A stretch of 38,504 nucleotides of DNA, taken from positions 1 through 38,504 of the IMG/VR virus record IMGVR_UViG_3300035670_000600; one strand, written 5' to 3'. Within the stretch, counting starts at the first letter, position 1, and the number at the start of each line of letters is the position of its first letter. Below are positions 23,305-29,203 of this stretch, in pieces. The position numbers and the translations under genes are program-made. This DNA is from a virus. The notes under the pieces were generated by a model, which saw nothing but the letters and a program-made list of their open reading frames with translations, was not told the origin of the DNA and ran no database searches.

Positions 23305-24219
23305 TTAAAATCTTCCACCTTGATAGAGCCTCCTAAGATTTGCAATACCTTTAGCATCTTTGAATGAAGACACTGGGATTAGGTCTGCGCCTCTGTCTCT
23401 AACATTTTTATATCCACAAATATACATTTCATCAGTCCTTAAAAGCAACCTGTCTAAGAACTGATCATTTTGCGTAAAGCCAACAACCTGTCTGTGTGTA
23501 TCTTTATAGAAAGAATACAGGTAATTGTTTATACCATTATGCGCCGGTTCCATATCGCAATGATCATACATCTCTGAAACGAAGGCGAGCGTAGTATTGC
23601 GCATGTCAGGAATCTCGTGCCTCACGAATCTCCATCCATAGAACCAATCTCTAATATGACCAAGAACGCCAATAGAGAATAAAAGATTGATTGCCGGGAT
23701 ATCCTGATTATCTCCAAGTGATAAGATAGCTTGTTTTATTTTGAACGAATATGGCTCTTGAATCAGTTGATCAGATACTCGCAAGCTAGCAATGTTTCTC
23801 CCTTCCCTAGAAAATACCGCATCTCTATACGCGCCGTATTCCATCATAAGCCCTTCCGAGATGATTCCCGAATGGTTAAATATGACATTATATTCATACC
23901 ATATTCCTCTTGTACAAAAAACAAGAGTAACCTCTACAGGAACAATCATATCATTATCTATTTTGCCTTTTGAGATAATGTTGTGCAACGTAACAAATAA
24001 ACTATATAAGCTGTACTGAGAAACAGAGTCCAATGCTCTTTTTCTATAAATATCTCCATAATGAGATGGTAGTACTATCTTTAATGGAGATACTTTGGCG
24101 GAAAACTTTGGGAATCTATATAACCGCTCGTTATGGCCGTGAGAAGATCCGCAAAGCATATTAAAAGTTTGCTTCTCTTGGAAGCAGGGCCAGTTTTGAA
24201 ATGTCACACTAATTAACAT
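23305..24219 (-). CDS. pATP-B: degenerate COG1106/AAA_15-like ATPase lacking Walker A
   Basis: This is a 304-residue protein started at the ATG at 24219, 6 bases after GAGGTG. MLISVTFQNWPCFQEKQTFN (1-20) is the typical opening of COG1106 ATPases. SPLKIVLPSHYGDIYRKRAL (44-63) stands where the Walker A strand and loop should be, but has no GxxxxGKS. VTLVFCTRGIWYEYNVIF and GIISEGLMMEYG (98-129) match the family's arm strands. AINLLFSIGVLGHIRDWFYG (176-195) matches the 'FLSVAAQ...DWF' segment. LAFVSEMYDHCDMEP (211-225) is a broken Walker B. VVGFTQNDQFLDRLL (245-259) is the H-loop strand with Asn for His. GADLIPVSSFKDAKGIANLR and LYQGGRF close the family's C-terminus. The signature-bearing middle is deleted. 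ATP hydrolysis is very unlikely. Confidence 0.7.
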   Translation of the reverse strand: MLISVTFQNWPCFQEKQTFNMLCGSSHGHNERLYRFPKFSAKVSPLKIVLPSHYGDIYRKRALDSVSQYSLYSLFVTLHNIISKGKIDNDMIVPVEVTLVFCTRGIWYEYNVIFNHSGIISEGLMMEYGAYRDAVFSREGRNIASLRVSDQLIQEPYSFKIKQAILSLGDNQDIPAINLLFSIGVLGHIRDWFYGWRFVRHEIPDMRNTTLAFVSEMYDHCDMEPAHNGINNYLYSFYKDTHRQVVGFTQNDQFLDRLLLRTDEMYICGYKNVRDRGADLIPVSSFKDAKGIANLRRLYQGGRF

Positions 24220-24430
24220 AATCATCACCTCGCAATAGAACACCGACATTCTCTTGGGCGCCGTGTAGACACTCTAGCGCTTTCGAGACATTCACACAGA
24301 TCTGTTTCCTCTGGCTCCAATCACCAACAGATTGGTCAGATAAACAAACCATACCAACGGATTCTAGAGAATCGCGTAGATATTTCACACGAACATATAC
24401 ATCTCTCAAAACATCATCTATGTTATTCAT
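24209..24430 (-). CDS. Unknown 73-residue helical protein
   Basis: This is a 73-residue helical protein with a strong ribosome site (AAGGAGG before the ATG at 24430). It contains DVLRDVYVRVKYLRDSLESV and an acidic middle. Its end overlaps the start of the degenerate ATPase gene by 11 bases, so the two are translationally coupled. No family is recognised. It could be a partner of that protein. Confidence 0.65.
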   Translation of the reverse strand: MNNIDDVLRDVYVRVKYLRDSLESVGMVCLSDQSVGDWSQRKQICVNVSKALECLHGAQENVGVLLRGDDYVN

Positions 24431-24532
24431 AATTCCTCCTTACCGCATCAAGAGACGCGATAAGGATATAATATCACCAAAAATATAACACAACGTAAAA
24501 GCGTAAACTGTTTTTTATCTATGATTTAAATA

Positions 24533-24832
24533 TCATTCTACAGCGAGTGGAATCTCTCCCTGTATTTTGCTGGGCGTTTTTTTCTCTCCGATGTCTGTAT
24601 CTTTCATAATTTTTGGGAATGGAATATCAATCTTTTTCTTATTAGACAGAACCTTAATCCTCAACTCAACCATCTGACAAACAACATCTTTTAGCGCACA
24701 CTCTATCTGATGGATCGTGTCAGTAACGTTATAATGACAATCGGATTGTCTTAAAGCTTGCACATCATCTCTCAGCTTCTCTAAATCCTCTTTCCGTTCA
24801 ATCAGATCGTATATATCTCCAGGGTTACACAT
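24533..24832 (-). CDS. Unknown 99-residue coiled-coil protein
   Basis: This is a 99-residue, strongly helical protein with heptad-like spacing (YDLIERKEDLEKLRDDVQAL near 8-27, then CALKDVVCQMVELRIKVL) and a basic/acidic tail. AAAGGAG lies 6 bases before the ATG at 24832. It is followed by a 102-base gap with no gene. The function is unknown; the plan resembles small structural or adaptor helices. Confidence 0.65.
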   Translation of the reverse strand: MCNPGDIYDLIERKEDLEKLRDDVQALRQSDCHYNVTDTIHQIECALKDVVCQMVELRIKVLSNKKKIDIPFPKIMKDTDIGEKKTPSKIQGEIPLAVE

Positions 24833-24936
24833 AAAGTTCTCCTTTCGTAGTAAATGCTCGAAGTGAGCCGCTCTATCATATCATATCAGCAGACAAATCA
24901 GCGCTGCCAAAGACACCTAGCATTGTTTGTAATGCT

Positions 24937-25029
24937 CTAAGAGCTTTCTGGATCTTTCCCTAACAATCTTAAACAAATATTTACCATCTCCCATTGCATC
25001 CAATATTTTACAGAAAAACTCATTAACAT
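24937..25029 (-). CDS. 30-residue peptide
   Basis: This is a short frame with AAGGAG 6 bases before the ATG at 25029, encoding MLMSFSVKYWMQWEMVNICL and then RLLGKDPESS. It lies between the 451-residue gene and the 99-residue gene on the same strand. The hydrophobic middle, with a polar end, could associate with membranes. Apart from this frame, 24833-25078 holds nothing I can identify. Confidence 0.35.
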   Translation of the reverse strand: MLMSFSVKYWMQWEMVNICLRLLGKDPESS

Positions 25030-25078
25030 AATTTACTCCTTACCAACAAAACAAAAAATACATTACATAGCTACAGCT

Positions 25079-26434
25079 CTACCAATCATAAGGACAGAAA
25101 CCCTCCTGAACAAACATTATTTTTTTTAAACTATAAAATACGCCATACTGACTACACATTACACTATTAGAGCTATTCTCTATCCCAATAGACACCTCTT
25201 CACTAACACCGCAATCATACGTTATAATAGGATTCCTTTGAAATGATACTCCGGTTATATCATTTGGTTTTCTTGGGTTTTCATTGCTATAACGCAGGTC
25301 ACAAAAAATCTCTATCGAAAAGCGCTTTCCTCTAAAGCTTACCATATATTCCATAGAATTTTTTTGATCTGTTATTTCTCCTTTATTATTTGTATACGAT
25401 GATTTTTTTGCGACGTGCATTCTATCTTTCCTCAACATGTCAACCTTCAGCACATATGACAAAAACAGCGGTACAATCTCTTTCTCTGTATACGCATTAA
25501 CGCTAGCGAGCTGCCGCAACCCGTATATAGAATACGCCCCTAACTTCTCATCTTCGAATGTTCCGTTTTTTAAATCAGCGACAAAATCATCAAACGACCC
25601 TAAATAGACAGGGTTATACTCGAAGGAATTTTCTGTAAATCTTTCTTTGATTTTCTCTATAAACTTTAACGACGATTGACGATACTTATCCATCATATCA
25701 TCCGAACATCTTACTCTTGGGATTTCAGGCGTTCCATAATAAACAATACCATTATTAACATATTCTGACTTTACGTCTAATATATTAACACCGGAACCTA
25801 TGTTCTCCATAAACATACGTAAAACGAATATACTTATAAGTACAGGCTGATCATCGTAAAATGATTCCGATACTATTTCGCATATAGTATGAAGAATTTT
25901 ATCTACTCTTACCAAATCAATACATCTGCTTACCGATAAACTACTGCTATTTCTATCGTATTGATTTCTAATAATTCTATAGATATCTCGATGAATGTTC
26001 GAGTGCGCCTCAATCCTAATGTTAAATAACATATCACTCACATCGCGATAAGAATCGCTCATATAGGAAGACGACAAATTATACAATGATAAGCACTTAC
26101 AAACAAAACTATATAACGCCCCCGAAAACATGTGTTCAAGCATATACATATCTTTAATAATTAATTTAGCACCATGCTCATCAAATTCAATTTGATCCTT
26201 TAGCAAATATCTCCCACAGTTTCGTTTGGCATCATACTCAAAAACTGATATAACATAATCAACAACATCATTTAAATTCGTTCCACTTGTGTCGCGAAAT
26301 CTTTCTAAGAATCCTCCATTACTTATCTCATGGGCTATAAGGTTTGGAATGTCCATAACCTTCAATACGCCCACACCATATTGTTTTGCATATGCATACC
26401 AAATACAACTGTTAAAATCGTTTATAATGCTCAT
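25079..26434 (-). CDS. Large unknown early protein (451 residues)
   Basis: This is the largest protein of the leftward accessory region and I recognise no family. AGAGGTG lies 4 bases before the ATG at 26434. It looks soluble, with no signal peptide or transmembrane segment. The first 230 residues are helical and rich in Asp, Ser, Tyr and Ile. The last 150 look beta-rich (MEYMVSFRGKRFSIEIFCDL, ITYDCGVSEEVSIGIENSS) with several cysteines. It reads as more A/T-rich than the late genes, in keeping with a foreign origin. It sits between the fragment genes at 26.6-28.3 kb and pATP-B at 24.2 kb, so it may belong to the same functional unit. Confidence 0.7.
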   Translation of the reverse strand: MSIINDFNSCIWYAYAKQYGVGVLKVMDIPNLIAHEISNGGFLERFRDTSGTNLNDVVDYVISVFEYDAKRNCGRYLLKDQIEFDEHGAKLIIKDMYMLEHMFSGALYSFVCKCLSLYNLSSSYMSDSYRDVSDMLFNIRIEAHSNIHRDIYRIIRNQYDRNSSSLSVSRCIDLVRVDKILHTICEIVSESFYDDQPVLISIFVLRMFMENIGSGVNILDVKSEYVNNGIVYYGTPEIPRVRCSDDMMDKYRQSSLKFIEKIKERFTENSFEYNPVYLGSFDDFVADLKNGTFEDEKLGAYSIYGLRQLASVNAYTEKEIVPLFLSYVLKVDMLRKDRMHVAKKSSYTNNKGEITDQKNSMEYMVSFRGKRFSIEIFCDLRYSNENPRKPNDITGVSFQRNPIITYDCGVSEEVSIGIENSSNSVMCSQYGVFYSLKKIMFVQEGFCPYDW

Positions 26435-26443
26435 ACATCACCT

Positions 26444-26521
26444 CTATCTCACTTTTAAAAAAACAGACACAACCACGATCGCAAACCCTATACACGCCAA
26501 AACAATTTGCATCCACTCCAT
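26444..26521 (-). CDS. 25-residue membrane peptide
   Basis: This is a 25-codon frame with AGAGGTG upstream of the ATG at 26521, encoding MEWMQIVLACIGFAIVVVSV then FLKVR. It is a single transmembrane segment with a basic cytoplasmic tail, the shape of many phage micro-peptides. Its stop lies 9 bases before the 451-residue gene start, so it may also act as a leader for it. Confidence 0.45.
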   Translation of the reverse strand: MEWMQIVLACIGFAIVVVSVFLKVR

Positions 26522-26576
26522 AATACACCTCTCACATCAAAAAAAACAAGAATATATGGTCAACAAACATAACACT

Positions 26577-27128
26577 TCAATCATTCTTTTTTTTTAGTTT
26601 CTCCCAAAAAGCTTGAATCAAATTAAACATCATCTTACCATCACCAACCACACCCCTAACAATAAACTCTATTGGCCAGTGCTGCTTATCGTATTCTCTC
26701 TCCATAAAAATAGACATAGATGTTTCATTGGTTTCTTGATATGGGATATCGGTTTCCCAATGATAGAAAATATACGCTATCAACCACATCAAATCTTTGG
26801 GCTCGTCATGGGCCTGATTAAAATATTTTAAAATTTCCAAAAACCGCCACGAACGATATGCTGAATCTATAAAACCGTGCGCAGTATCATAATTAGAGAA
26901 GTTAGCTATACACAACTGCTCATCCATTGTATCTCCATACATTATGTCAAATATTTTAGGATCCATCTCTTTTAGCTTACTAAACAATGAAGGTATGCCA
27001 ATTTTCTCACAGAGCATCTGTAGTTGGAGCATTAATTCCTCGCTCCATTGAAAGGTACATGGATCTTCGAACTTTACAACCAAAAGAGCTCCATTTAAAT
27101 GCATCTTTGCAGTTAGATCATCTTTCAT
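26577..27128 (-). CDS. Paralogue 2: possible middle segment of a COG1106-like ATPase
   Basis: This is a 183-residue protein that starts at ATG 27128 and overlaps the upstream stop as TGATG. It is a diverged tandem copy of its neighbour: FQWSEELMLQLQMLCE here against LQWSEALVNEIATLCR there. Both have Asp followed by F..I (DPKIFDI), an 'HDEPKDL / PDELKDL' step and a YRxxxxxxxLxYxN helix (YRSWRFLEILKYFNQ, 91-105). The order helix-DxGI-like turn, then a helix at the place of the ABC signature 'SDGTRRLLAL', then a D-E pair, resembles the centre of COG1106 ATPases. The signature residues themselves are absent. It extends 50 residues further than its neighbour, with no match I can name. Confidence 0.55.
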   Translation of the reverse strand: MKDDLTAKMHLNGALLVVKFEDPCTFQWSEELMLQLQMLCEKIGIPSLFSKLKEMDPKIFDIMYGDTMDEQLCIANFSNYDTAHGFIDSAYRSWRFLEILKYFNQAHDEPKDLMWLIAYIFYHWETDIPYQETNETSMSIFMEREYDKQHWPIEFIVRGVVGDGKMMFNLIQAFWEKLKKKND

Positions 27129-27556
27129 CACTGTATCCCCTTCTTCTTCGGAAGTCCCGCGCAGAACACCTCATGGAGATCCTTAAGTTCATCAGGAACC
27201 ACGTCGCAGCCTGCGTTCACATACGTTAGAACTTTATACAACTGGTGTGCTCGATAGTTTAAATCTGTCAGCCCACCCTCATGACCATAAAAAGACAAAT
27301 AAACAACAAAAGTAATGTCATTTATGATAGAAAACATTTCATCATCCAACGCTCGTAGAGCGTGCATAGTTTCTTTCCATCCAGACGTACGACATAAAGT
27401 CGCAATCTCATTGACTAAAGCCTCAGACCATTGGAGAGAATATCCATTTTCAGAAACAATCATAAACAGATATGGCACCTCACCAACGCCATGGAAATCT
27501 CCAATAATCTCTATATTGCGCAACTTCTGCGGTGGTCTAGAAAATTTATCACTCAT
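27128..27556 (-). CDS. Paralogue 1: possible middle segment of a COG1106-like ATPase
   Basis: This is a 142-residue protein. SEALVNEIATLCRTSGWKET (44-63) and MHALRALDDEMFSIINDI (64-81) look like the 'flkaLDlGI.di' region of the family. LSFYGHEGGLTDLNYRAHQL (87-106) stands where H.. and the signature helix lie, and YVNAGCDVVPDELKDLHEVF (112-131) resembles the Walker B strand with 'DEL..LH'. Neither the signature Ser-Gly nor a full Walker B is present. It lies directly downstream of the gene at 27641, whose product looks like the N-terminal half. The pair could be a split pseudo-ATPase. The similarity is weak and judged by eye. Confidence 0.55.
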   Translation of the reverse strand: MSDKFSRPPQKLRNIEIIGDFHGVGEVPYLFMIVSENGYSLQWSEALVNEIATLCRTSGWKETMHALRALDDEMFSIINDITFVVYLSFYGHEGGLTDLNYRAHQLYKVLTYVNAGCDVVPDELKDLHEVFCAGLPKKKGIQ

Positions 27557-27640
27557 ATCATTGTGTCCTCAAAACAACGCACCGGCATCTCTGCCCAACT
27601 AGCTTTTTCGTACGCCAGAACGACATACAGCGCCTTCGAT

Positions 27641-28327
27641 TTATTGCCCCATAAACCTTTCTCTGATCGTCGGCAATAATATTCTAAACCTTTCCACCAT
27701 ACGCCTCTCTCCATCCTCTAATTCCCTTTGATCATAAACAAACAAAGCAGATATCTGATCTATTGATCTTGATAGAAAGTCTGGATGCGGCGAAGGAACA
27801 GATGCTCCATAAATATACCCTTCGGCAACATTCTCTCCCGCTCGAATATTTCTTATATCAACGAACGGCGGAGCATCATGCCTATAAAACTGCATGTGAC
27901 CAGTGAAGTATACTGCCTCATAAAAACTAAACCCATCAGCAAGAAAATTAGATCTCTCAAAGATATATCCAATCGGAGCAACGCATTTATGAGCTTCGAA
28001 GATACCACTTTCTAATAATTCATCTGAAATCCTTTCGCACAGCAATCTTCCATTTATCAAACGTATCACTGCGCGCAAAGAACACACTTTGTCCCTTTTT
28101 AATCCCATAGCCACACAGCGAAGAGGGAACAAAACTTTAACTGTTTCCACAGCACTTCGTCCTGTAGCCTTATAAGAAGATACCCATTGCGCGGCTTTCT
28201 TCAGGTCGTCATTACTTAATCTTGCTGTATCAATATGGACATATCTTCCCATATCTAACATTGGCACATAAGCGGAATGTTCGTCTCCCGTTGTGCGCGA
28301 TAGCCTGCGAGATATAGATCCGAGCAT
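27641..28327 (-). CDS. Possible N-terminal half of a COG1106-like ATPase, Walker A lost
   Basis: This is a 228-residue first gene of a leftward operon, with AAGGAGG before the ATG at 28327. ETVKVLFPLRCVAMGLKRDK (61-80) followed by VCSLRAVIRL fits the 'VLPVAAIYGANASGKSNLLKAL' strand-loop-helix in length and hydrophobic pattern, but the GKS is gone. ERSNFLADGFSFYEAVYFTG (124-143) fits the arm strands 'FEVEFLLDGVRYRYGFEV'. QISALFVYDQRELEDGERRM and VERFRILLP (191-219) fit 'NALFLSVAAQLN...VYDWFRRLR'. The protein ends just there, so it would be an N-terminal half only. An independent explanation is an unrelated fold. I give the identity less weight than for pATP-A and pATP-B. Confidence 0.6.
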   Translation of the reverse strand: MLGSISRRLSRTTGDEHSAYVPMLDMGRYVHIDTARLSNDDLKKAAQWVSSYKATGRSAVETVKVLFPLRCVAMGLKRDKVCSLRAVIRLINGRLLCERISDELLESGIFEAHKCVAPIGYIFERSNFLADGFSFYEAVYFTGHMQFYRHDAPPFVDIRNIRAGENVAEGYIYGASVPSPHPDFLSRSIDQISALFVYDQRELEDGERRMVERFRILLPTIRERFMGQ

Positions 28328-28372
28328 TACATTCCTCCTTTTAAAAAGACATGCTTCGTTAGCTATAGCTCA

Positions 28373-28401
28373 ATAATGCCATATAAAAACTGTGCAGTCA
28401 A
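28373..28401 (-). promoter_or_regulatory. Candidate promoter of the leftward accessory operon
   Basis: On the minus strand TTGACT (28401-28396) and CATTAT (28378-28373) are 17 bases apart, with TGG just before the -10 box. It would give a leader of about 35-40 bases before the ATG at 28327 and could drive the fragment genes and the 451-residue gene. Confidence 0.45.
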
Positions 28402-28474
28402 TACAAAAGTGAGATTGTTTTGAATGTTTTTTTTGCAAACATCTATGTCGATTGGTCACGCGCGCTGCTCTTTC

Positions 28475-28493
28475 AACTAGCACGCTACAGTAA
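28475..28493 (+). repeat. Repeat R1 copy a (AACTAGCACGCTACAGTAA)
   Basis: This 19-bp word recurs at 28958-28976 with two mismatches, in the same orientation. The core ACTAGCACG is also the reverse complement of the CGTGCTAGT that follows R2 copy b at 29034-29042. It lies upstream of the leftward operon's promoter. Confidence 0.65.
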
Positions 28494-28518
28494 ATAAATT
28501 TACCCTTAGCTTTCTTTC

Positions 28519-28803
28519 TTATTTAATGTTAATTACCTTTTTTTTGATCCTTTCAAAACATCTAAGCAGACTTGTGTTACCGCAGATTTGATGTTTTATC
28601 AATGATTTAGAGCTTTTTAGGATATCTCTCCTAAAACATCTAAGGAGACTTGTGTTACCGCAAATTCCTTGGTTTATCAAGGACTTAAGCTCTTTCGGCT
28701 TAGATGTCTTACTTCTTTTCACGAAAAAGTCCATATAGAGAATAGCACTATATCCATAGCATACATCACTTTCGGATAGGTGCTGTAAATTATTCTGCGA
28801 CAT
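28519..28803 (-). CDS. Repeat-containing small protein, possibly a decaying gene
   Basis: This is a 94-residue frame from ATG 28803, with AGGG 7 bases upstream. The open frame extends to 28950, but that part runs through a poly-T tract and repeat R2. The product has two copies of a 26-residue unit whose core is ICGNTSLLRCF, encoded by 63-bp DNA units at 28555-28617 and 28633-28695 that share a long identical core. It is basic and ends in KKKVINIK. I do not recognise it. It may be a real small gene or a remnant of a repeated element next to the packaging gene. Confidence 0.35.
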   Translation of the reverse strand: MSQNNLQHLSESDVCYGYSAILYMDFFVKRSKTSKPKELKSLINQGICGNTSLLRCFRRDILKSSKSLIKHQICGNTSLLRCFERIKKKVINIK

Positions 28804-28885
28804 GGAAAAACCCTGAAAAAGACACGTCTCTATAAAGAAACAACCCTCGGAAAACATATCATATTTTTTTTTTTTTGACAAGATC

Positions 28886-28906
28886 CAATCTGAAACGGAA
28901 CGTGCT
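28886..28906 (+). repeat. Repeat R2 copy a
   Basis: This is a 21-bp word ending in AATCTGAAACGGAACGTGCT. It recurs at 29020-29040 with one mismatch (AAATGG for AAACGG). Both copies lie upstream of the large terminase gene. Confidence 0.7.
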
Positions 28907-28957
28907 GTTTTAAAACGACCAAGACAATGTCGTATCGTTCTGTGTGACACTTTTTTT

Positions 28958-28976
28958 AACTAGCACACTAAAGTAA
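28958..28976 (+). repeat. Repeat R1 copy b (AACTAGCACACTAAAGTAA)
   Basis: This is the second copy of R1, 483 bases after the first and two mismatches away from it. It lies between the two R2 copies in the non-coding stretch before the large terminase. Confidence 0.65.
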
Positions 28977-29019
28977 GATAGGTTGATAGATCGAGACCTT
29001 CCGACGAAGAATCTTCTTG

Positions 29020-29040
29020 CAATCTGAAATGGAACGTGCT
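29020..29040 (+). repeat. Repeat R2 copy b
   Basis: This is the second copy of R2, 134 bases after the first with one mismatch. Its end plus the next bases (CGTGCTAGT) is the inverse of the R1 core, so R1 and R2 together look like oriented copies of one protein-binding site. Confidence 0.7.
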
Positions 29041-29049
29041 AGTATGTCT

Positions 29050-29138
29050 TATAGGCGAAGAGCATCTTTGGTTTCTAACTGTATTCTGTTTCGGCGTTAT
29101 CAGTCAGCATCAGAGATTGAGAATGTTCTTCGCTTATA
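29050..29138. repeat. Inverted repeat upstream of the large terminase
   Basis: TATAGGCGAAGAGCAT (29050-29065) and ATGTTCTTCGCTTATA (29123-29138) are inverse copies with two mismatches over 16 bases, 57 bases apart. The whole stretch 28951-29203 has no gene I can support. Together with R1 and R2 it is a candidate packaging, origin or control site. Confidence 0.6.
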
Positions 29139-29203
29139 TTCTCCCTGAGGCAACTTATTGAATGTTGTAATACTCCGCCAACATTCCATCGGTGATTTTT
29201 TAC

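Noticed and set aside
28519-28950. Full 143-codon frame starting at 28950
   Set aside because: The first 49 codons lack a ribosome site and run through a poly-T tract and repeat R2. I kept only the part from 28803, with low confidence.
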